A stretch of 5,560 bases of DNA from Hyphomicrobiales bacterium (GTDB lineage: Bacteria > Pseudomonadota > Alphaproteobacteria > Rhizobiales > GCA-2746425): the NCBI GenBank assembly GCA_002746425.1, contig NVXB01000004.1, positions 25,075-30,634 on the forward strand, in the 5' to 3' direction. The position numbers and the translations under genes were made by a program. Below, piece by piece: positions 1 to 5,560 of this stretch. The notes beneath the pieces were generated by a model. The model saw only the letters and a list, made by a program, of their open reading frames with translations, was not told the origin of the DNA and ran no database searches. Each line of letters begins with the position of its first letter. Position 1 is the stretch's first letter.

Positions 1-899
1 GCACTCAGCAACCGAACATAATCCTTTTCCGTCGTCATAGGCACAGCGCCCAATTGCTCACATCTGGCTAGAATGCGCGTGGCATCTGCATTGCTAAACA
101 TGTGATGATCTGGAAAATCCATGGTTTCTACAGTGTTGAAATCTGCGCTGGCCAGCGTATCATAAAACTTTTGCGGTCGGCCAATACCGGAAAACGCCAG
201 CACCGGATTTTCATCCCTGCCTTGCAGGCTCTCAGGCGTTGGCTGCAAATGTGCCCGCACCAAAATCAAATCATTGTCAGCCGCCATCTCTATGCATTTT
301 TGCAGATACGGCCCCTCCCCGATCACGATCAACGCATCGGCCAGCCCAATTTGATCCGCCAGCGGCGCTCTAAGTGGCCCGGCAGGGAAACAGCGCTCAT
401 TGCCCCAGCCAACGGCTGCATCGACCACAATGATTGAAAAATCCTTGTGCAATGACGGGTTCTGAAAACCATCATCCATCAAAATAATATCGACGCCCAG
501 CGAGGTGAGAATTTCAGAGCCGGGCACACGGTCAGAGCCGACAACCGTTGGGCCCAAAGGCGTATAAAGCAGCGCCTCGTCGCCCACATCGCGGGCGTTA
601 TGATCGTCATGAACAAGGCAGGATTGGACCTGCGCGCCGTGGTAGCCACGCAGTAAAAAACCCGGCTCATATTCCTCAAGCTGCAACAATCTGGCGATGG
701 ATTGCAAACACGGCGTTTTACCGGCGCCGCCAACCACAAAATTTCCAACACAGCACACTGGCACACCGGCCTTTGCGCGCGGGGGCGTGTTCATTCTCTT
801 GGCTGTAATGCTACCGTAAGCCCAGCCCAAAGGGGCGAGTATGGCAGACCGAAATCCGGGGTCAACTTGCCACCAAAAATCTGGAGCGGACAGTTTCAT
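1..899 (-). CDS. lpxK: Tetraacyldisaccharide 4'-kinase LpxK, 3' end cut by the window
   Basis: LpxK uses ATP to phosphorylate the 4' position of the tetraacylated disaccharide lipid A precursor, giving lipid IVA, at the cytoplasmic face of the inner membrane. I translated the minus strand from the ATG at 899-897 and found 299 residues with no stop before the window edge; the family is usually about 320-350 residues, so only the C-terminal tail is missing. Family hallmarks are all present: an N-terminal APDFWW segment (5-10), a P-loop VGNFVVGGAGKTP (51-63), VGDE (105-108), DDGFQ (142-146), FPAGPLRAPL (171-180), FSGIGRPQKF (236-245), FPDHH (262-266) and TTEKDYVRL (289-297). From what is known of Aquifex LpxK, the GDE and DDGFQ acids and the PDHH histidine belong to the catalytic and metal-binding site. 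The start lies 7 bases after the waaA stop and has no clear Shine-Dalgarno sequence, so I infer coupled translation. Identification is firm. Confidence 0.97.
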   Translation of the reverse strand, partial: MKLSAPDFWWQVDPGFRSAILAPLGWAYGSITAKRMNTPPRAKAGVPVCCVGNFVVGGAGKTPCLQSIARLLQLEEYEPGFLLRGYHGAQVQSCLVHDDHNARDVGDEALLYTPLGPTVVGSDRVPGSEILTSLGVDIILMDDGFQNPSLHKDFSIIVVDAAVGWGNERCFPAGPLRAPLADQIGLADALIVIGEGPYLQKCIEMAADNDLILVRAHLQPTPESLQGRDENPVLAFSGIGRPQKFYDTLASADFNTVETMDFPDHHMFSNADATRILARCEQLGAVPMTTEKDYVRLLS

Positions 900-906
900 A
901 ATGGGG

Positions 907-2238
907 TTAGGCCACCGAACCGCTTTTGAGCGGTAAGACTTTTGCTTGTTCACCGCTGATTTGCTGCAAAATGGGCTCCAGCGCCTGAATGCTTAAATCC
1001 GCAGCACCGTTGAGGTTTGAAAGCACGCTTTTTGCGTTGGCGCACATGCCCGCTGCGCGAATTGGGTCTTCGATCAACACCTGAACCTTTTGCGCAAGCT
1101 CCTCGGCATTTTCAACCAGCTCGCAGCCATCGCCAGCTTGCAGCACACCAAAGACTTCGCGAAAATTGAAAATTTGCGGGCCGGTCAGCACCGGACAGTT
1201 CAAATGCACAGCCTCAATCGGGTTATGCCCACCAATTGGCAACAAAGACCCACCGATAAAGGCCACATTGGCGATGGCATAAAACAGGCCTAATTCGCCC
1301 AGCGTATCAGCTATATAAATCTGGGTTTTGTCATCCACCGGATCAGCCAGCGACCTCAAACGAACGCTCATGCCCTTCGCCACCGCAAGGTCCTGAATGG
1401 AACGTCCACGCTCCGGGTGCCTTGGCACTATGCAGGTCAAAAGGTCTGGAAATGTTTCGGCCAACATCGCGTGGGCTTGCAGCACGATGGCATCCTCGCC
1501 CTCATGGGTGCTCGAGGCTAAAAACACAGGTCTGTTCTTGACCGCAGCACTAAATGCACTACGCACTTCCGGTGCGACCTTTAAAGTCGGCGCATCATAT
1601 TTCATGTTGCCGGTAATCGCGATTTTGCGCCCGCCAAGCTGTTGAAAGCGCAGCAAATCCTCTTCGCCGCGCACATGAATTTGGCTGAAACGGCCAAACA
1701 GCGCCTTTGTGAGAAAGCTAACCTTGTACCAGCGTTTGAAGGAGCGGTCCGACATGCGCCCATTGACAATAACCAGCGGAATATCGCGGGCATTCAATTC
1801 AATAACCGTCGCGGGCCAAATTTCTGATTCAACGCTCAATGCAAGCTGCGGCTGCCAATGGTTTAGAAATCGGCGGATAACACTGGGAATATCAAGCGGC
1901 GCAAACTGATGCACAAAGCGGGGGTCATTGCCCACTCTTTCAGCGACAATCTGGGCGGCTGTTCTGGTTACATTTGTCAGCAAAATGATAAAGCCAAGAT
2001 CGGCAAGCTTGTGGCATAGCGGCATCACCGCATTGGTTTCGCCAACACTGGCAGCATGCACCCAAATGACAGGCCCATCGGGGCGCGACACGTTGGTATG
2101 CGCCAAGCGCTCTGTATGGCGATCCGGATGTTCCTTGCCAATTTTACGTCTGTAGGACAGCAAAAACGGGAAAAGCGGGCGCATAAGCTGCATGGTGGCG
2201 CAATAGGCCTTTATCGCTATGTCACCCATAATTTGCAT
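907..2238 (-). CDS. waaA: 3-deoxy-D-manno-octulosonic acid (Kdo) transferase WaaA/KdtA
   Basis: WaaA transfers Kdo from CMP-Kdo to lipid IVA, the first step of LPS inner-core assembly, on the cytoplasmic face of the inner membrane. The 443-residue product is near the usual family length (about 420-440) and appears complete. The N-terminal glycosyltransferase domain carries WVHAASVGET (59-68), whose Glu67 matches the family's catalytic base, and SVESEIWP (135-142). The C-terminal nucleotide-sugar domain has NMKYD (211-215), ASSTHEGE (241-248), VPRHPER (271-277), DTLGELGLFY (311-320), FIGGSL (327-332) and GGHNPIEA (336-343). A hydrophobic stretch near residues 17-28 may help membrane association. 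The first ATG shares a base with the upstream stop (TAATG) and has an AGGA 11 bases before it. A second in-frame ATG at codon 4 (2229-2227) is possible but further from that site. Whether it adds one Kdo or two cannot be read from the sequence. Confidence 0.97.
   Translation of the reverse strand: MQIMGDIAIKAYCATMQLMRPLFPFLLSYRRKIGKEHPDRHTERLAHTNVSRPDGPVIWVHAASVGETNAVMPLCHKLADLGFIILLTNVTRTAAQIVAERVGNDPRFVHQFAPLDIPSVIRRFLNHWQPQLALSVESEIWPATVIELNARDIPLVIVNGRMSDRSFKRWYKVSFLTKALFGRFSQIHVRGEEDLLRFQQLGGRKIAITGNMKYDAPTLKVAPEVRSAFSAAVKNRPVFLASSTHEGEDAIVLQAHAMLAETFPDLLTCIVPRHPERGRSIQDLAVAKGMSVRLRSLADPVDDKTQIYIADTLGELGLFYAIANVAFIGGSLLPIGGHNPIEAVHLNCPVLTGPQIFNFREVFGVLQAGDGCELVENAEELAQKVQVLIEDPIRAAGMCANAKSVLSNLNGAADLSIQALEPILQQISGEQAKVLPLKSGSVA
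919..934 (-). other. Perfect 6-bp hairpin in the last codons of waaA, just before lpxK
   Basis: ACCGCT (919-924) and AGCGGT (929-934) are exact inverted repeats separated by four bases. The stem is encoded within waaA codons for residues 436-441, about 20-35 bases upstream of the lpxK start. No U-tract follows in the transcript, so it is not an intrinsic terminator. It could influence translation or mRNA processing at the waaA-lpxK junction, or be chance. Confidence 0.4.
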
Positions 2239-2939
2239 TATTGCGTTTTTCCTACCTGTTTATACGCACGCGCATAAGCATCGTTCAGCGTTTTTTCCAA
2301 CGCCTGTTTGGCGTCTTCCTGTGCGGCCGCATCGGCATCGCGGTCTACCCAAATCAAATCGCCAGCTACAAAGTGACCCCGCCCAAATGGCAAAGCTACG
2401 ACGGCGCGATCCCAAGTGTTAAACCGCACAAACTTGGTGCTGGCAAAACCGATGGGCAAGATAGGTCGCCCCGACAATCGAGCCAGCGTAATCATACCGT
2501 CACTCACCTGATGTGACTTACCACGCGGAACGTCAGCTGTCATGCTCACACTGATGCCCTGCTCCAAAGCACGCAGCATCGACAACAGGCCTCTGGTGCC
2601 GCCGCGATCGCGATAAGGTTTTTTCTGCTGCCGTCCGCCAGATCCACGCGTCACTTCCATGCCCAGCATCTGCGCCGCAATCGCATTAATTTCGCCGTCT
2701 TTGCTTTTGGATATCAGCACCATCACGCGGTGGTCTTTACGGCGCGCATAGGGAAGCATCAGATGCTCTCCGTGCCACATGGTCACAATGACGGGCATAT
2801 CATCGCCAATCAGAGTATAAATGTCTTCCGGCGTTGTGCTGATGCGGTTGGTGCGGCCAACAAACAGCAAGTACCAACCAACCATTTTGCCCAGTGTCGT
2901 CTGGATGATTTTATGTCGAGCAAGTTTCCGCCAGCGCAT
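2238..2939 (-). CDS. DUF374-type lysophospholipid/lipid A acyltransferase (LpxJ-like family)
   Basis: This 233-residue protein belongs to the DUF374 branch of the lysophospholipid acyltransferase superfamily. Visible family features are a short hydrophobic N-terminal segment (about 16-28), WHGEHL (55-60), an SKSKDGE block (77-83), TRGSGGR (97-103), GGTRGLLSML (113-122), and the long conserved stretch from TADVPRGK (134-141) to GRPILPI (157-163). No strict HX4D motif is present; His56 and Asp81, 25 residues apart, are the likely counterparts. The DUF374 family includes LpxJ of Helicobacter and Campylobacter, a lipid A late acyltransferase unrelated in motif layout to LpxL/LpxM. Placement between a putative lipid A exporter and waaA supports a lipid A substrate, but that is inference; acylation of a glycerophospholipid or ornithine-type lipid is not excluded. 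The ATG at 2939 lies 10 bases after the exporter stop, with only a weak purine-rich site. Its stop overlaps the waaA start by one base. Confidence 0.9.
   Translation of the reverse strand: MRWRKLARHKIIQTTLGKMVGWYLLFVGRTNRISTTPEDIYTLIGDDMPVIVTMWHGEHLMLPYARRKDHRVMVLISKSKDGEINAIAAQMLGMEVTRGSGGRQQKKPYRDRGGTRGLLSMLRALEQGISVSMTADVPRGKSHQVSDGMITLARLSGRPILPIGFASTKFVRFNTWDRAVVALPFGRGHFVAGDLIWVDRDADAAAQEDAKQALEKTLNDAYARAYKQVGKTQ
2250..2253 (-). promoter_or_regulatory. Ribosome binding site for waaA, inside the acyltransferase gene
   Basis: AGGA on the minus strand lies 11 bases before the first waaA ATG (2238-2236) and about 20 before the alternative ATG at 2229. It lies within the final codons of the acyltransferase gene. 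This favours the first ATG, which overlaps the preceding stop as TAATG, and suggests translational coupling. Confidence 0.45.
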
Positions 2940-2949
2940 GATTTATTCT

Positions 2950-4839
2950 TTACTGAGCTAAATCGGAAGCTGGCGATGGGCTAGCCTCAATAGGGTTTAC
3001 CATCTGCATTTTGCAGAAATCGGCATAGAGGCCATCAAGTGCAAACAGCTCATCATGCGTGCCGCTTTCCACCAACTGCCCCTTATCCAGAACACAAATG
3101 ATGTCGGCGTTTTTCACGGTCGACAGCCGATGCGCAATCATCAACACGGTACGGCCCGCAAACAAGGTTTCCAGCGCAGCCTGCACTTTGGATTCGCTTT
3201 TAGAATCCAGCGCGCTGGTAGGCTCATCCAGCAGCAAAATCGGCGCGCCTTTCAGCATAGCGCGCGCAATGGCGATACGCTGGCGTTGACCGCCCGAGAG
3301 CAAGCCACCGGCCTCTCCCACTTGGGTATCATATTGTTCTGGCAGCTCGGTAATGAACTCATCGGCGGCAGCACCGTGCGCCGCCAGCATGATCTCCTCA
3401 TCACTTTTGCCCTCAGAGCCATAACGGATGTTTTCCATAATGGTGTCATCAAACAAAATGGGGTCCTGCGTTAGCAAAGCGGTTGCCCCGCGAACGGTAG
3501 ACAGTTTCGATGTTCTCACATCCTGCCCATCGATTAATATACGGCCTTCATCAGGATCGAAAAACCGCATCAACAAATTGATCAGAGTTGTTTTGCCAGA
3601 GCCACTGGCCCCAACCAACGCAATTTTTTTGCCAGCAGGAATGGTGAAGCTGAAATTGCGCACCACAGGCACGTCTTTGTTGTAGGCAAATGATACATTC
3701 TCAAAAATTATTTCACCATCAGAGACCAGCAATGGCTCGGCTGTCTCAATTTCATCGACAGTTGGTTGATGGTCAATCAAAGCAAATACGCGTTTGGCCG
3801 CTTCGGTACCTTGGGTAAGTTTGCCTTGCAGCCCCGCCAAAGCTTTTAAGGGCTGATAGGCCAGCATGGCAGCGGTCATAAAGCCCATGAAGCTACCCAT
3901 GGTGACATTGCCCTCAATGCCCTGCCAACCGCCATAAAATATGGCCAGTGCAAACCCAACACCGGTCAGCGCTTCCGTGGCCGGTCCCATGGCCGAAGAG
4001 GCCCGCGCCTGTTTCATCAAATGGTTGATGATGCGGCGTACAGAAGCGGAAAAACGCGCCTCTTCCTGGCCTTCTTGACTATAGGCCTTAACAATCCGCA
4101 CGCTGCGCAGGGTCTGCGACAATATCGCCGATAAATCACCAGTTTCGCGCAACATGCCCTTGGTTGATTTGCGGATTTTCTTTCTTTGCTTGCCCATGAA
4201 ATAAATGGCGCCGGGGGCACCCATGATCACTAGCAATGCCAAGACCGAGTCCATCCAGAACATCGCTAGGACAAGGAAAAAGGCGGTCAATCCACTTTTA
4301 ACAAGTGCAGTGAGCGTGCCCGCAGCAGCGCTGTTGACCAAGCCCACATCTGCCATAAAGGCGGCAACAAAGCGCCCGCTATGCATGGCATCCAAAAAGC
4401 TTAAATCTGCACGCACCAAACTGCCAAACATATGCTGGCGCAATCCGCCAACAACCTCATTGGCGATACGTGCTTGCGTAACCCGGCCAATATAATCGGC
4501 AATGGCGCGCAAGCCCATAATGACCAACACCAATCCCGGCAGGATATACAGCATGGAGCTGTCTTTAGCGATAAAAATGCGATCTGCAACCTGGCGCATC
4601 AAGAATGGCAAGGCACCCGTTGTTGCAGCCAAAAACACCATAGAAGCCAGCGAAATGGACAGTATTTTCCATTGCGGCTTGAGATACACAATCGCAATAC
4701 GGCGCACCAGCTCATAAGGTGTCAGATCACCGACATCCAATGCGTCGATTGATCTGGCAAAACCCGATGATGGCGGTTTTTGCGCGCTCGTTGTTGCGCG
4801 TGCGTCATCCGGCTTATTTTGTGTGGCGGTGCTTGCCAA
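2950..4839 (-). CDS. msbA: MsbA-like ABC exporter: fused permease and ATPase, probable lipid A flippase
   Basis: This 629-residue half-transporter would act as a homodimer in the inner membrane. About six membrane segments can be picked out (roughly 58-80, 96-116, 172-192, 195-216, 288-305 and 312-330), followed by a complete nucleotide-binding domain: A-loop Tyr386, Walker A GASGSGKTT (410-418), Q-loop Gln458, signature LSGGQ (514-518), Walker B ILLLDEP (534-540), D-loop SALD (542-545) and H-loop His570. All catalytic residues look intact. It is somewhat longer than typical MsbA (about 580 residues) because of an Ala/Thr/Ser-rich N-terminal extension of roughly 40 residues and a short Pro/Ser-rich tail. 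The start is TTG, with GGAG 11 bases upstream; no ATG or GTG lies between the preceding in-frame stop (4873-4875) and this codon. The flippase role, from the periplasm-directed export of lipid A-core, is inferred from neighbours; sequence alone cannot separate MsbA from other type IV multidrug or lipid exporters. Confidence 0.93.
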   Translation of the reverse strand: MASTATQNKPDDARATTSAQKPPSSGFARSIDALDVGDLTPYELVRRIAIVYLKPQWKILSISLASMVFLAATTGALPFLMRQVADRIFIAKDSSMLYILPGLVLVIMGLRAIADYIGRVTQARIANEVVGGLRQHMFGSLVRADLSFLDAMHSGRFVAAFMADVGLVNSAAAGTLTALVKSGLTAFFLVLAMFWMDSVLALLVIMGAPGAIYFMGKQRKKIRKSTKGMLRETGDLSAILSQTLRSVRIVKAYSQEGQEEARFSASVRRIINHLMKQARASSAMGPATEALTGVGFALAIFYGGWQGIEGNVTMGSFMGFMTAAMLAYQPLKALAGLQGKLTQGTEAAKRVFALIDHQPTVDEIETAEPLLVSDGEIIFENVSFAYNKDVPVVRNFSFTIPAGKKIALVGASGSGKTTLINLLMRFFDPDEGRILIDGQDVRTSKLSTVRGATALLTQDPILFDDTIMENIRYGSEGKSDEEIMLAAHGAAADEFITELPEQYDTQVGEAGGLLSGGQRQRIAIARAMLKGAPILLLDEPTSALDSKSESKVQAALETLFAGRTVLMIAHRLSTVKNADIICVLDKGQLVESGTHDELFALDGLYADFCKMQMVNPIEASPSPASDLAQ

Positions 4840-4850
4840 AATATCACTTG

Positions 4851-4854
4851 CTCC
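4851..4854 (-). promoter_or_regulatory. Ribosome binding site deciding the TTG start of the exporter
   Basis: GGAG on the minus strand lies 11 bases before the TTG at 4839-4837, inside the 26-base gap after the DUF4170 stop. It is the only Shine-Dalgarno-like sequence there and is the main reason for choosing TTG. The spacing is long. An ATT codon at 4842-4840 would sit 8 bases away, but initiation at ATT is very rare. Confidence 0.5.
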
Positions 4855-4865
4855 GGTTGCGCGGA

Positions 4866-5114
4866 TTAATGTTCAGTTTCGGGGTCCATCAAGCGATGCA
4901 TATGCACGATGAAATACCGTATTTGCGCATTGTCGACTGTCTGCTGGGCTTTGGTTTTCCAGGCATTATAAGCCGAGGCGTAATTGGGGAATATTCCCAC
5001 AATATCGAGCCCTTCCAAATCCTTGAAACGGATACCGGAAATGTTGTCCAATTCGCCGCCAAACACCAGATGTAAAAGCTGGGTATCTTGTTCGCTTTTG
5101 CTGTCATTGCTCAT
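4866..5114 (-). CDS. DUF4170 domain-containing small protein, function unknown
   Basis: The 82-residue product matches my recollection of DUF4170, a conserved small-protein family found mainly in alphaproteobacteria, often beside lipid A genes. The first 10 residues are polar and variable-looking; the rest is the conserved domain, with LLHLVFGGEL (13-22), FKDLEGLDIVG (30-40), FPNYASAYNAW (42-52), and TVDNAQIRYFIVHMHRLMDP (59-78). It has no signal peptide and no clear membrane segment, so it is probably cytoplasmic. The alternating hydrophobic stretches suggest a compact alpha/beta fold, but I cannot assign a biochemical activity. The ATG at 5114-5112 is preceded by GAGGG at 5129-5125, 10 bases away, which supports this start. 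It sits 53 bases after the phosphatase stop and 26 bases before the exporter start, which fits a role tied to LPS or envelope production; that link is contextual only. Confidence 0.9.
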   Translation of the reverse strand: MSNDSKSEQDTQLLHLVFGGELDNISGIRFKDLEGLDIVGIFPNYASAYNAWKTKAQQTVDNAQIRYFIVHMHRLMDPETEH

Positions 5115-5140
5115 GTTAAATCTGCCCTCACTGGGTTAAT

Positions 5141-5171
5141 CGGTATTGGGGTTAGCCGGTACTGGAGTTAG
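5141..5171. repeat. Imperfect tandem repeat of a 16-base unit at the phosphatase stop
   Basis: On the plus strand, CGGTATTGGGGTTAG (5141-5155) recurs as CGGTACTGGAGTTAG (5157-5171), 13 of 15 bases identical with a 16-base period. A degenerate third copy is suggested by CACTGGGTTAAT (5129-5140). Read on the coding strand, each unit begins with TAA, the first being the phosphatase stop codon. The array fills most of the 53-base gap before the DUF4170 gene. It looks like a small slippage duplication, and a function is not evident. Confidence 0.7.
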
Positions 5172-5560
5172 TCTGCATATAGGCCCGTTAAAATGCCGCT
5201 CAGTTTTTCGTTGGCTGCGACCAGAATACCATGCTTGGGAATTTCTCGATTATAGACAATAGGCTGCATGTCGGTGCCCACCAGCACGCCACCGGCTTCA
5301 TGTACCAAAAGGTCTGCTGCAGCAAGGTCCCAATCATGAGAATTTGCCCGCGCGACAACGCCGGAAAGCGCGCCCGATGCAACCAGTGCAATCCGGTAGG
5401 CCAATGATTTGATGTGGCGGGTGCGCGTTGCGCCAAGATCTTCCAAACCATAATCACGGTACATCGGCTTTGAAACGGAAAGTTCTGCGCCAGAAAGGTC
5501 TGCATTATCGCGAACAGCAAGGCGTTTACCGTTCACAAAAGCGCCGCCACCAAGTGTGGC
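5168..5560 (-). CDS. Inositol monophosphatase family protein (CysQ-like), C-terminal part only
   Basis: The reading frame is open from the right edge to a TAA at 5170-5168 and gives 130 residues; the N-terminal half, with the first metal-binding motifs (GD-E and DPxDGT type), lies outside the window. The visible part has GGGAFVNGKRL (4-14) and the second family signature, WDLAAADLLVHEAGG (77-91), in which Asp78 should be a metal ligand. Family members are Mg-dependent, lithium-sensitive phosphatases that act on inositol monophosphate, fructose-1,6-bisphosphate or 3'(2')-phosphoadenosine 5'-phosphate (PAP). Genes at this kind of locus in alphaproteobacteria are often annotated as CysQ, the PAP phosphatase linked to sulfate assimilation, but the visible part does not settle the substrate, so no symbol is given. 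An internal GTG at 5536-5534 falls within the conserved block and is not a credible start. Confidence 0.93.
   Translation of the reverse strand, partial: ATLGGGAFVNGKRLAVRDNADLSGAELSVSKPMYRDYGLEDLGATRTRHIKSLAYRIALVASGALSGVVARANSHDWDLAAADLLVHEAGGVLVGTDMQPIVYNREIPKHGILVAANEKLSGILTGLYAD

Noticed and set aside
102..437. Plus-strand open frame of 111 codons
   Set aside because: It lies opposite lpxK, whose motifs (DDGFQ, FPDHH, TTEKD) are intact on the minus strand; the plus-strand product has no recognisable domain.
479..766. Minus-strand open frame of 95 codons
   Set aside because: It is an out-of-frame reading of lpxK. The true lpxK frame runs from 899 to the window edge without a stop, so this is neither a separate gene nor a sign of a frameshift.
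1..899. lpxK as a truncated pseudogene
   Set aside because: The missing C-terminus results from the window edge; 299 codons are open and every catalytic motif expected in that part is present.
919..934. Hairpin as a rho-independent terminator
   Set aside because: The stem is short, lies inside the waaA coding region, and is not followed by a U-tract in the transcript.
3055..3474. Plus-strand open frame of 139 codons
   Set aside because: It is antisense to the ATPase domain of the exporter, which carries all expected motifs; the antisense product resembles no family.
4719..5075. Plus-strand open frame of 118 codons
   Set aside because: It spans the exporter 5' end and the DUF4170 gene in antisense, and shows no domain or convincing ribosome binding site.
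5534..5536. GTG as the start of a short 122-residue phosphatase
   Set aside because: The frame continues upstream to the window edge with conserved family sequence (LGGGAF just before the Val), so the gene is cut by the window rather than starting here.

Overview
The window is a compact, single-direction stretch of a lipid A / lipopolysaccharide (LPS) gene cluster. All six genes lie on the minus strand, so they are transcribed from the right edge towards the left. In transcription order they are: the C-terminal part of an inositol-monophosphatase/CysQ-type phosphatase (cut by the right edge), a small DUF4170 protein, an MsbA-like ABC exporter, a DUF374-type acyltransferase, the Kdo transferase WaaA (KdtA), and the lipid A 4'-kinase LpxK (cut by the left edge). 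The gaps are 53, 26, 10, -1 and 7 bases, which fits one polycistronic unit with translational coupling, most clearly at acyltransferase-waaA-lpxK. No promoter or terminator is visible, so both probably lie outside the window.

The organism is a Gram-negative bacterium and almost certainly an alphaproteobacterium. The DUF4170 protein is typical of that class, and the neighbourhood of IMPase, DUF4170, DUF374 acyltransferase, waaA and lpxK is a familiar alphaproteobacterial arrangement. Base composition looks near balanced by eye (not computed). I cannot name an order or genus from the sequence alone.

The genes form a short pathway. LpxK phosphorylates the 4' position of the tetraacyldisaccharide to give lipid IVA. 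WaaA then adds Kdo from CMP-Kdo. The DUF374 protein is a candidate late acyltransferase, related in family to epsilonproteobacterial LpxJ. The ABC exporter is the likely inner-membrane flippase for the finished lipid A-core. The roles of the phosphatase and of DUF4170 in this setting are not known.

Intergenic space is minimal and no stretch over 300 bases lacks a gene. I saw no tRNA, rRNA, mobile element, CRISPR array or anomalous island. The points worth a second look are modest: the non-canonical acyltransferase, the uncharacterised DUF4170 protein, a TTG start on the exporter, a tandem 16-base repeat that begins at the phosphatase stop codon, and a perfect small hairpin just upstream of lpxK. 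I do not see a previously undescribed system.
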